Translations under genes and position numbers: made by a program
The notes under the pieces: generated by a model
The model's database searches: none
The model's input: only the letters and a program-made list of their open reading frames with translations
What the model was told of the DNA's origin: nothing
NCBI RefSeq assembly: GCF_900104415.1
Contig: NZ_FMXR01000007.1
Location: 62,001 to 126,000, forward strand
Direction: 5' to 3'
From: Eubacterium oxidoreducens
GTDB lineage: Bacteria > Bacillota > Clostridia > Lachnospirales > Lachnospiraceae
DNA: 64,000 nucleotides
Shown here: one piece after another, positions 17,205 to 24,829 of the stretch
Numbering within the stretch: position 1 is the stretch's first letter
How the letters are laid out: each line of letters starts with the position of its first letter

Positions 17205-19742
17205 ATGAAGAGAAGGAAAATATTGGCTGGTGGGTTAGCGATAGTCATAGTTGCTGGAGCGGTGACTTGGGGAGAAACAGATACTGCTTATGCGAAAGAA
17301 AGTGTGCTGCAGGCGCTGGAGTCCGGTAATGCAACGGTGCTTGAGATTGATAAGCTGCAGGAGGATACGCTAGAACTTGCATATAAGCCATGTTTGGAAA
17401 GTCTGTTAGAAACATTGCCGGATACGCTTACGGTAACGGTTTCAACGGGAACGGTACTTCAGTCAAGGACAGAAGTTGAGGTTCCGGTTACATGGGAATG
17501 TGAAGAAGATTATGATGAGTCTCTTGGTGAGTATACATTTAAGGCAGTGATGGATGACATAGAGGTAGAGGCAGATATGCCGACCATAACGGTTGTGACG
17601 GGGAAAGAAGATGGCGGTCCGGTAGAAAATTATTTGCAAGTTGAGGATGCGCATCAGGTACAGACGGTACAGTCAATTTCGGAGAATGCGTCGCTTCCAA
17701 GCGCATATGACACCCGTGAGAATGGGGATGGGCTTCCGGCACTTCGGGATCAGTCCGCCTATGGAACCTGCTGGGCATTTGCAACAATTGGGGCATTAGA
17801 AGCAGATTTGATAGCAAGTGATTTGGCAGATGAGAACATTGATTTGTCGGAATTGGCATTGGCCTATTTTACAAATAAAGGGTATGACGATCCTAAGGAT
17901 CTTCATGATAATGATACGATAAGCTCGCAAGAAGATTATCTGAATCTCGGAGGAAATATCTATTTGGCAGTGAATAGTCTTGCCAACAATGTAGGAGCAG
18001 TAGCGGAAGCCGATGTGCCATATACATGGGTAAGTAAGAAAGAATTAGACGAGGCGCTGCAAGTAAGGATCGACGACACATATGCATTAAGCAATAATGC
18101 GGCAACGATGGTTAATTATTATGATATTGCAATCACAGATCAAGATGGGATAAAGACAGCAATTATGGATCACGGCAGCGTGTATGCTGTAATGGAATAT
18201 GAGGATGAGTATTATAGTGCAACACATAATTCTTATTATTATAATGGGGAGGAATGCAGCAATCATGCCATTATGCTGGTTGGTTGGAATGACAATTTTC
18301 CAAAGGAGAATTTTCTAGATGATAAGGACAAGCCGAATCATGACGGCGCATGGTTGGTTCGCAATTCCTGGCTGGACGGTTCGGATGAAGACAATGCTGA
18401 TTTTGAAGAGAGCGTATACGGATATTTTTGGATGAGCTATGAGGATATGGGAGTAACCTCAATGAGTGTACATGCATTTGACGTACAGCAAGATGGCTAT
18501 GACAATTGTTATGCTTATGATGGAGCAGCCGGAATGAACAGCCACAGAGTGAGCAATGGAGCTGTTCTAGAGGAGTCTTATCCGGTAGATGCCGGAGAGG
18601 AGATAGAGGCCGTCAGCGTTAGAACGGGAAGCACGGATCTTACTTTGGATGCGACGGTCACTGCAGGAGAACAGTCTGTTACGGGTTCGATTGAGACAAC
18701 CTACGAGGGAAACTATACGATAGAACTAGAGAAGAAGCTGATTATTGACAAGGATACGAATGTAACGGTGCAGATTGTGCCAACTTCAAAATCCGGTCAG
18801 GTTTATATGGGAGGGGAAGATGCAGTCCGAATGGTAGACAGTGATGGCCAATGCCTCTTTTTCGGATATGCGGTTCGAGGCGGAAAGAGTAAGTTAAATG
18901 GAAGAGCGGTGAATTATGATTGGCATATAAAGCTGTTTACCAATACAGTGGATTTGACGGAAAGTAATCTGGTGACTGCAGATGTGACACTGGATGAGAC
19001 GCAGTATTCTTATACCGGGGCAGCGTTTGAGCCAAATGTGACGGTTGTAAAAAATGATATTACGCTGAATGAAGAAACGGATTATCGGGTTTCTTATAAG
19101 GATAATATTAATGCCGGTACAGCAACGGTCATCGTGACTGGAAGAGGGCAGTATTGCGGAACGGTATCTCGTACATTTACCATCTTAAAAGCAGATGCAT
19201 TTATCAAGCTTGCAGCGCAGACAAAGACATACACCGGAAAGACCATTGCCTATACCGGCAAGGTGACAAAGTCCGGCTCAAGTGGCCGGGTTACGTATGC
19301 ATATTATTTGGATGCGGCCTGTTCAAAGCCGATTCATGCTTCGTCTGTGAAAGAGGCCGGTATATATTTTGTAAAGGCAACGCTTGCAGCAGATGCCAAC
19401 TATAAAGCGGCAATCAGTGCAGCAACACAATTGCAGATTAATAAGACCGCCAATACCATGAAGGTATCGGCAGTTAAGAAAAAGGTGAAATATAACGCGG
19501 TTAAGAAAAGGGCAATCAAAGTTGTCTGTCCGCTGTCAGTAAAGAGAGCGATAGGGAAAATTACGTATGAAAAAGTGAGTGCAGCGAAATGCCTGATATT
19601 GAATGAGAAGACCGGTAAGGTGACTGTGAAAAAGGGAACAAAGAAGGGGACGTATGCAATTAGAATTAAGGTAAGAGCAGCAGGAAATGCGAATTATGAG
19701 GCGGCTTCAAAAACCGTAAAGTGTAAGATTATAGTGAAATAA
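17205..19742 (+). CDS. Secreted papain-like (C1 family) cysteine protease with surface-type C-terminal domains
   Basis: An 845-residue protein. ATG 17205 follows GAGGGTG. The signal peptide (KRRKILAGGLAIVIVAGAVTW) ends near an AYA-K site. The peptidase domain (about 160-420) has the catalytic Cys in 'YGTCWAFA' (about 188), the His in 'NHAIMLVGW' (about 353) and the Asn in 'LVRNSW' (about 386). A beta-rich domain follows, then 'YTGAAFEPNVTVVKNDITL...' and 'YTGKTIAYTGKV' immunoglobulin-like modules, and a Lys/Val-rich C-terminus (VKKGTKKGTYAIRIKVRAAGNANYEAA). The same C-terminal module type ends the surface protein at 32231-35242. It probably acts outside the cell, loosely wall-bound, on proteins or peptides; there is no LPXTG. 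A terminator follows directly. Confidence 0.88.
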   Translation: MKRRKILAGGLAIVIVAGAVTWGETDTAYAKESVLQALESGNATVLEIDKLQEDTLELAYKPCLESLLETLPDTLTVTVSTGTVLQSRTEVEVPVTWECEEDYDESLGEYTFKAVMDDIEVEADMPTITVVTGKEDGGPVENYLQVEDAHQVQTVQSISENASLPSAYDTRENGDGLPALRDQSAYGTCWAFATIGALEADLIASDLADENIDLSELALAYFTNKGYDDPKDLHDNDTISSQEDYLNLGGNIYLAVNSLANNVGAVAEADVPYTWVSKKELDEALQVRIDDTYALSNNAATMVNYYDIAITDQDGIKTAIMDHGSVYAVMEYEDEYYSATHNSYYYNGEECSNHAIMLVGWNDNFPKENFLDDKDKPNHDGAWLVRNSWLDGSDEDNADFEESVYGYFWMSYEDMGVTSMSVHAFDVQQDGYDNCYAYDGAAGMNSHRVSNGAVLEESYPVDAGEEIEAVSVRTGSTDLTLDATVTAGEQSVTGSIETTYEGNYTIELEKKLIIDKDTNVTVQIVPTSKSGQVYMGGEDAVRMVDSDGQCLFFGYAVRGGKSKLNGRAVNYDWHIKLFTNTVDLTESNLVTADVTLDETQYSYTGAAFEPNVTVVKNDITLNEETDYRVSYKDNINAGTATVIVTGRGQYCGTVSRTFTILKADAFIKLAAQTKTYTGKTIAYTGKVTKSGSSGRVTYAYYLDAACSKPIHASSVKEAGIYFVKATLAADANYKAAISAATQLQINKTANTMKVSAVKKKVKYNAVKKRAIKVVCPLSVKRAIGKITYEKVSAAKCLILNEKTGKVTVKKGTKKGTYAIRIKVRAAGNANYEAASKTVKCKIIVK

Positions 19743-19755
19743 TGGAAGGAAGAAT

Positions 19756-19808
19756 GGGGCTTTCGCCGAGATGATTTCATCATCTAAGACGAAAGCTCCG
19801 TTTTTTAG
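19756..19808 (+). terminator. Terminator after C1 protease gene
   Basis: GGGGCTTTCG (19756-19765) pairs with CGAAAGCTCC (19790-19799), with an inner GATGA/TCATC stem, followed by GTTTTTT. Confidence 0.88.
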
Positions 19809-19883
19809 GATATGGTACAGATTTGATTGAAATTCTTCCGAAATCCGAATTATAAAAACGGCAAAATTTAATAATTTGTTCGC

Positions 19884-19912
19884 TTTACAAATACGAACAT
19901 GCGTTCTATAAT
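19884..19912 (+). promoter_or_regulatory. Promoter with embedded LexA (SOS) box
   Basis: TTTACA (19884-19889), 17 bp, TATAAT (19907-19912). Between and touching the -10 lies CGAACATGCGTTCT (19894-19907), containing the exact Gram-positive LexA/DinR core GAAC-N4-GTTC. A repressor bound here would block the promoter. Confidence 0.85.
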
Positions 19913-19936
19913 AACTGTACCAAAGGAGCAGTTGTG

Positions 19937-20212
19937 ATGGAAAAAAAGTTGGATGTGATTTGCGAATTTACAAAAGAAGATGAGATTATCCCTATGCGAA
20001 TTCGGGTTACAGATTCTGATGGGGAATTTCATGCTTATACGATTAAGGGCTATAAAAATTTGTCCGGACGCGGGGCATATACCACGCCGGATGGAGTGTA
20101 TGTGACGAATGATATTTTGGTCTTTGCCTGCAAGATTGAGGTATGGGGAAGAGAACAGATCGTTCGCTTGTATTATCATTTAACCAAGAGCAAGTGGTAT
20201 ATGGGATGTTAG
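19937..20212 (+). CDS. Small SOS-controlled hypothetical protein
   Basis: A 91-residue protein. ATG 19937 with AAAGGAG 9 bp upstream (a GTG three bases earlier is possible). The sequence (EKKLDVICEFTKEDEIIPMRIRV...LVFACKIEVWGREQIVRLYYHLTKSKWYMGC) suggests a compact beta-rich cytoplasmic protein with no membrane helix or catalytic motif. Its promoter contains a LexA box, so it should be induced by DNA damage. Similar small proteins accompany translesion polymerase or YolD genes in some Clostridia, as far as I recall. Here no polymerase is adjacent. Function unknown. A dispersed repeat copy begins 5 bp after the stop, between the gene and its terminator. Confidence 0.75.
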   Translation: MEKKLDVICEFTKEDEIIPMRIRVTDSDGEFHAYTIKGYKNLSGRGAYTTPDGVYVTNDILVFACKIEVWGREQIVRLYYHLTKSKWYMGC

Positions 20213-20216
20213 ATTA

Positions 20217-20342
20217 ACTCAGTCGGGGTACAAGCTTCGACTGAGTTAAACGCTCCGCGAGGATGCGCACGGATTCGGACAGGAATTTGTCTGCTGAAGC
20301 AGACCCGAATCCGGCGCGCAAGACTCGCGAGCGAGTCTTGAC
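20217..20342. repeat. Dispersed 126-bp multi-hairpin repeat, copy 2
   Basis: Nearly identical (125/126) to 13567-13692. The complete left arm TTAACTCAGTCG (from 20214) pairs with CGACTGAGTTAA. It is inserted between the SOS gene stop and the following terminator, so it would be transcribed as a structured 3' UTR. Confidence 0.9.
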
Positions 20343-20346
20343 TAGA

Positions 20347-20396
20347 TAGCGCGTCGAAGGTGTTGGGGATGCTTTCGACGCGCTGTTTTTTTTATA
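20347..20396 (+). terminator. Terminator downstream of repeat copy 2
   Basis: AGCGCGTCGAA (about 20347-20357) pairs with TTCGACGCGCT (20373-20383), followed by GTTTTTTTT. It overlaps the end of the convergent AAA gene and would stop transcripts from the SOS gene. Confidence 0.85.
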
Positions 20397-21723
20397 AAAA
20401 CATGACAAAATAGTGTGGGAGGATTTCCTTTACTCCGGATATACCATTTCTATTTGCGATTAGTTTATATGCAACCGGAGGTGAGAAATCCTTTATAAAA
20501 TTGTTTAAAGAGACGGAAGCAGTATTGCCAGCTTTTACTTCTATGGGGATTACTGCGCCATCTTTTTCAATTAAAAATTCTAATTCATGATCATCATCAG
20601 GCTTGTAGTAATGCAGGTTGTAGCCTCGTTTTATAAGGCATTCGGAGATGATATTTTCGTATATTCCACCTTTGGCATTTCCTTTAATTGTATTATTAAG
20701 GATGGCTTTTTTCGTTTCGAAACCATACATGCAGGTAAGCAGACCGGTGTCGTTAATATAGAGTTTAAATTGTGCCGGTTTTTCATTAGCCATGAGAGGA
20801 AGGTAGGGTTCAGAAACGTTGTAGCAGGCGTTCACCAGACAAGAATCTTTTAGCCATTGTATGCTTCCGCTGAATTTACGACTGGTTTGCCCCTTTTCTA
20901 CAGTGGAGTATTGAAATTTTTTTAATTCTTTTGCTAATTGTCTTGGAATGGCGTCATAACACATCCGGACATACTGTTTTTCTTTGCCCTTTGCATGCTT
21001 TGAAATGTCATCCTGGTACAGGGCAACAATATTTTGCTGAATCTCCATAACACGGTTGAAGTCTTTGTTTTGAGCAAAGTCCATAACGACTTCCGGCATA
21101 CCGCCGACAACCATGAATTCGCGGAAAAGTTCCTTATATCGATTGTGAATGCTTTCTGGAATTTGTGAGGAGCTACCCATGTATTCTTTTAGTGCGTAAA
21201 GAGTTTTAGAATCATATCCATAAGCCCAAAGAAACTCTTCAAAATCCAAAGAATACATTGTAAGCTGTGTTTCATATCCGACGGGTAGAGAAGAGGGTTC
21301 TTCTACCTCGCTGTCGGCATCCTGTCCATAGGAAAGGCCTAGCAGGGAACCTGATGCAATTACATCAAATCGCAAGTCTTCGGCTAAAAATTTGAGAGCT
21401 GTGCGGGCGTTGCCACAACATTGGATCTCGTCTAAGAAGATTAGGGTGTTACCCGGAATGAGTTTTATATTCGGAATGTTTGCCGTCATCCTCTTGCAAA
21501 TCTCAACAGAGGAAAGTTCTCCCTCAAAAATCTGTTTTAGTTGCTTGTTCTTAAAAAAATCAATATTGATGAAGGAGGCATATTCTCGAGCGCCGAATTC
21601 CTTTACGATAAATGATTTTCCAACTTGTCGGGCACCTTTTAAAAGTAAGCATTTTTTTAGTTGTTCTTTATGACGCGCAGTTTTCCAATTTTGTAATTCG
21701 GTATAAATCTTACGTTTTAACAT
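20392..21723 (-). CDS. AAA-family ATPase with DUF4143 domain
   Basis: A 443-residue protein. The N-terminal AAA_14 domain has Walker A 'LKGARQVGKSF' (about residues 28-38), Walker B 'LIFLDEIQ' and sensor 'VIASGSLLG'. The middle has 'VGGMPEVV' and 'LYQDDISKHA'. The C-terminal DUF4143 domain resembles a PD-(D/E)XK nuclease-like fold (LHYYKPDDDHELEFLIEKDGAVIPIEVKAG), with the E-x-D/E-F ... E-V-K pattern visible. Members are widespread, often on accessory DNA, and mostly uncharacterised. ATG 21723 has GGAG about 11 bp upstream. Four regularly spaced 22-bp repeats lie upstream of the start and probably bear on its regulation. It is a monocistronic unit. Confidence 0.88.
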   Translation of the reverse strand: MLKRKIYTELQNWKTARHKEQLKKCLLLKGARQVGKSFIVKEFGAREYASFINIDFFKNKQLKQIFEGELSSVEICKRMTANIPNIKLIPGNTLIFLDEIQCCGNARTALKFLAEDLRFDVIASGSLLGLSYGQDADSEVEEPSSLPVGYETQLTMYSLDFEEFLWAYGYDSKTLYALKEYMGSSSQIPESIHNRYKELFREFMVVGGMPEVVMDFAQNKDFNRVMEIQQNIVALYQDDISKHAKGKEKQYVRMCYDAIPRQLAKELKKFQYSTVEKGQTSRKFSGSIQWLKDSCLVNACYNVSEPYLPLMANEKPAQFKLYINDTGLLTCMYGFETKKAILNNTIKGNAKGGIYENIISECLIKRGYNLHYYKPDDDHELEFLIEKDGAVIPIEVKAGNTASVSLNNFIKDFSPPVAYKLIANRNGISGVKEILPHYFVMFL

Positions 21724-21786
21724 CCTATCAACACTCCTTACTAATCTTATTGTAATAATAGCTTTGTTTTTAAATCAAGTCAATAT

Positions 21787-21906
21787 AAACGCATAAAATC
21801 GGAATGTTAAAATGGCGAAAAATGCATATAATCGGAACATTGGATTGGCTGAAAACGCATAAAATCGGAATATTAAAACACAAAAAACGCATAAAATCGG
21901 AACAAA
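21787..21906. repeat. Four 22-bp direct repeats with 33-bp period
   Basis: Units at 21787-21808, 21820-21841, 21853-21874 and 21885-21906, consensus AAACGCATAAAATCGGAAYATT. Starts are 33, 33 and 32 bp apart, about three helical turns, so all would face the same side of the DNA. They lie 64-183 bp upstream of the minus-strand AAA/DUF4143 gene. They look like an operator or iteron array. Confidence 0.85.
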
Positions 21907-22211
21907 TAATGATAATAGTTATAGTTAAATAACAAAGAAAGTGCAGGAAATTATTGTGTTTGAAGGTTCGGATTGGTAAAATAAAACATATAGGATGAGA
22001 ATTGGGGCGTCATATGTGACAGGGTAATAATAATCAGGGGAATAGTGATTGAAACGCACGGAGAGGCCGGAAGGTATTTGCGTGCGCTTTTTATTTGGAA
22101 AAAATAGGACAGTCCGGGTTTTGGGACAAGGAGTAGGGTTAACTAGAGTTAAAAAGTAAGGCTGCTTAATCAGGGGCGGACATAAGATGGGTGAAAAAGA
22201 AGGTACAATTT
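21907..22211. other. Leader region of the three-gene operon
   Basis: No gene seen. A terminator-like stem CGCACG (22055-22060) / CGTGCG (22081-22086) followed by CTTTTTATTT may isolate the operon from upstream transcription or act as an attenuator. GGGTTAACTAGAGTTAAAAAG (about 22137-22156) holds a short GTTAA repeat. No clear -35/-10 pair was assigned. Confidence 0.4.
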
Positions 22212-23666
22212 ATGAAAAAAGACTTTAGCACAAAAGAAAGCATCGTTCTTCAATTGGAGGTGGCAGAGGATAGTTTTTCGTTTTCGACAAATTTAGCATC
22301 AGCATTATCAAAGGCTGAACTGGAACTGTTAGAAATTGAAGGACAGCAAGTTGAAAATGAGGAAAGTCTAAAAAAGGTTACTGCAAATTGCGATAAAACT
22401 GATTATATATTGGCTGCATCTAGTGGCGCATTATGCGGGATCTTTGATATCTTTTTAGTCGGAAAACCCGGAGAATCAAAATTAGGCAAAATGACGGATA
22501 CCTGGGTTGAAGAGCGTGTGAAGAATTTTGCAAAACTATGCGGGGGTGGAAAGGAATGCGATGGTTCTGTATCTGAGGCTAAGAAATTCTTGGAAAGGAA
22601 GTTTAAGATTCCATATGATCAAACGGGAGCTGGGGATGCGGGGAGCGAGATATTCAGATTAAATACGAAAAATCATCACTTTAAATCACTCGGGCATAAT
22701 CCAACCTTGTTAGGATTATTCTTTTCGATTTTGGATCAATTTTGTAATACGTCACATTTTGTGGCAAATGGAGAATTAATATCTTTGAAGGATGCTAAGT
22801 CGGGATGGGAATTGCAAGGTAATACGGTACCGGCAAAACTGTTTTGTGGGTTTGTCAACTGGTTTGGGCACATGATATCAGATATGTCCGGTTCCTCAGG
22901 TGGTAATGGGAGAGGTATGGGGATACCATCTCCATTTATGTGTTGGACTAACGATATTATTGCTTTGAAGGAAACACGTGAAATCCCGACAACAGATTTT
23001 GATAGAGCACTTAACGATATGGCGGAAAAAATCTACGTAGAGGGGTATGATGCAAGATTTCAAGCAACACAAGCCATCCCGGTTTTTGTTAATGAGATGA
23101 TTGTACGCACATTGTATTCAGTTAGACGAATGTTTTGTTATTTCGGAGATAAAGGCATTGAAAAGTTTTCATTTAAAGATATGTGGAATTCTTGTGAACC
23201 ATTTAAAAATGCTACAGTTAAACGCATGTTGACGGTAGCGCATGGTACGTTTTGTCTTATAGATATGGGAGATGCAACAATTCGTGGATTTATATGTGGA
23301 GGGGGCGCGTTTAATCCACAAGAGTTTGTGATGAGATTAAATCTTGTAGGAGTCGGAAGGTTTACAATCTCTCTTTATAGCGAAGCTATAAATGTGAAAA
23401 AGAGAGGGAACGTCGAATACGAAGCGTATTTGCTGGAAAGAAAAAAGAGCGTGCTTGAAGATTATATTCAAGGATTGAAAGAAATGGCGGCTGTATATGA
23501 TGATCAAATGCTATTAACATTTATTGATGATTTAAAAACAAGCAAGGCTTATAAGAGTGCATTTGAAAAATCTGTGAATCTGGCTGAAAAAAGGTGTGTT
23601 CCGATATCAAAGAGATTAATTGATAAAAGAGATATTGATGCGTACTTTAATGGAGAGGGGATATAG
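22212..23666 (+). CDS. Uncharacterised protein, first gene of candidate defence operon
   Basis: 484 residues from ATG 22212 (AAGAAGGT 8 bp upstream); GTG 22191 in the same frame is an alternative. I recognise no enzyme family. Visible features: a Gly/Ala-rich hydrophobic segment 'YILAASSGALCGIFDIFLVG' (about 72-91), which could be a membrane or buried helix; 'NHHFKSLGHNPTLLGLFFSILDQF' with clustered His; 'WFGHMISDMSGSSGGNGRGMGIPSPF' with Ser/Gly-rich turns; and an Arg/aromatic helix 'VNEMIVRTLYSVRRMFCYFG'. From memory, related hypothetical proteins recur next to Gly-rich coiled-coil membrane proteins, as here. The next gene starts 5 bp after its stop. A membrane-associated sensor or effector is a guess. 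Confidence 0.7.
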   Translation: MKKDFSTKESIVLQLEVAEDSFSFSTNLASALSKAELELLEIEGQQVENEESLKKVTANCDKTDYILAASSGALCGIFDIFLVGKPGESKLGKMTDTWVEERVKNFAKLCGGGKECDGSVSEAKKFLERKFKIPYDQTGAGDAGSEIFRLNTKNHHFKSLGHNPTLLGLFFSILDQFCNTSHFVANGELISLKDAKSGWELQGNTVPAKLFCGFVNWFGHMISDMSGSSGGNGRGMGIPSPFMCWTNDIIALKETREIPTTDFDRALNDMAEKIYVEGYDARFQATQAIPVFVNEMIVRTLYSVRRMFCYFGDKGIEKFSFKDMWNSCEPFKNATVKRMLTVAHGTFCLIDMGDATIRGFICGGGAFNPQEFVMRLNLVGVGRFTISLYSEAINVKKRGNVEYEAYLLERKKSVLEDYIQGLKEMAAVYDDQMLLTFIDDLKTSKAYKSAFEKSVNLAEKRCVPISKRLIDKRDIDAYFNGEGI

Positions 23667-23671
23667 TAAAA

Positions 23672-24829
23672 TTGGGAAAAATAAATTTCGGAAAACTAGA
23701 TGTTGATAAGATAAAAGAAAAAAAGAAGTCGGAACTTCAAATAGCTACAGATCAAATTCAAGATAGAATTAAAGAAACGAATCAGTTAATTGTAGAGTTG
23801 GGAGAATATACGAACAATTTAAATGAAAAAATAGAAGAGCTTCAAGCTCAATTTGATGCAATCAGAAATGTGAAATCGGGCGAAAAACAGATTTGCGAGG
23901 AAGTAAAGCAAATTCGTGAAAACTGGGTAACGCAGGTTAGAAAAATTAAAAAAGAGTATGAACAAATGAAAATAAATAATGTTGGTGTTGGAGTTGCCGG
24001 TGTCGGAGCAGGCGTTGCAGTTGCGTCGATGGGACCAACATTTGCTATGGGAGTCGCTACAACATTTGGAGTGGCTTCAACAGGAGCAGCCATTTCTAGC
24101 TTGAGTGGAGCAGCTGCATCTAGTGCAGCGCTGGCATGGCTTGGAGGAGGCGCACTTGCTGCAGGTGGTGGAGGAATAGCTGCAGGAGAGGTACTTCTTG
24201 CCATGGCAGGGCCTGTTGGATGGGGAATTGCTGCGGGAGCTGCTGTTGTGTGCGTGGGTGTTTTGTGGAAAAAGAAAAGCGATTATAAAAATTTAGAACG
24301 TATCTTTTTGGATATAGCACTAAGAGATTTAAAAAAATATGAACTTGCAATTGTGGAATTACACGAACGAATAACCAAAATTATAGATGAGACAGATAAA
24401 ATCAAAGATGCAATCGGCGATGTCAAAACATTTGGCTTGGATTATAATTCTATGACAGAGACACAGCAATATACATTGGGGGCATATGTTAATCTCATGA
24501 ATTCTTCGGCGCAACTTTTGGTAAATCCAATTATAGCATTAAAGGAAAAGTATACGCAGGAGGATTACAATGAGTATGCGTTATGGGATGGGAAAAAAAT
24601 TAAAGATAATCCATATAAGAGATATAAAAATCAAATAATATTTTTGTCAAATTTGTTTTATGACGTTGAGATTAATGCGAATGAAAAAAAGATGTTGTGC
24701 AATTCGTTAAAAAAGAATGAAAAGATGTTGGAAGCAATGAAAATAAAAAAGGAAGAAATGAATGATAATCTAGTGGATGTAGTAAGTGAGACATTGTATT
24801 ATCAGAAGGAGTTAGAGAATAATTCATGA
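23672..24829 (+). CDS. Coiled-coil protein with long glycine-rich membrane segment
   Basis: 385 residues, TTG start at 23672 with GGAGAGGGG about 12 bp upstream and only 5 bp after the previous stop. Residues about 15-105 are coiled coil (IQDRIKETNQLIVELGEYTNNLNEKIEELQ). About 107-195 form a continuous Gly/Ala-rich hydrophobic block with repeated small-residue steps (AAASSAALAWLGGGALAAGGGG, then MAGPVGWGIAAGAAVVCVGVLW), long enough for three or four glycine-zipper membrane helices. It ends at 'KKKSDYK', and a second helical domain follows (about 205-385). This architecture suits an oligomeric membrane pore or membrane-disrupting effector. Its stop overlaps the helicase start by 4 bp (ATGA). 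No catalytic motif seen. Confidence 0.75.
   Translation: MGKINFGKLDVDKIKEKKKSELQIATDQIQDRIKETNQLIVELGEYTNNLNEKIEELQAQFDAIRNVKSGEKQICEEVKQIRENWVTQVRKIKKEYEQMKINNVGVGVAGVGAGVAVASMGPTFAMGVATTFGVASTGAAISSLSGAAASSAALAWLGGGALAAGGGGIAAGEVLLAMAGPVGWGIAAGAAVVCVGVLWKKKSDYKNLERIFLDIALRDLKKYELAIVELHERITKIIDETDKIKDAIGDVKTFGLDYNSMTETQQYTLGAYVNLMNSSAQLLVNPIIALKEKYTQEDYNEYALWDGKKIKDNPYKRYKNQIIFLSNLFYDVEINANEKKMLCNSLKKNEKMLEAMKIKKEEMNDNLVDVVSETLYYQKELENNS

Noticed and set aside
21787-21906. A short CRISPR array
   Set aside because: Repeats are 22 bp but gaps are only 10-11 bp, units are degenerate and no cas genes are nearby; an operator or iteron array fits better.
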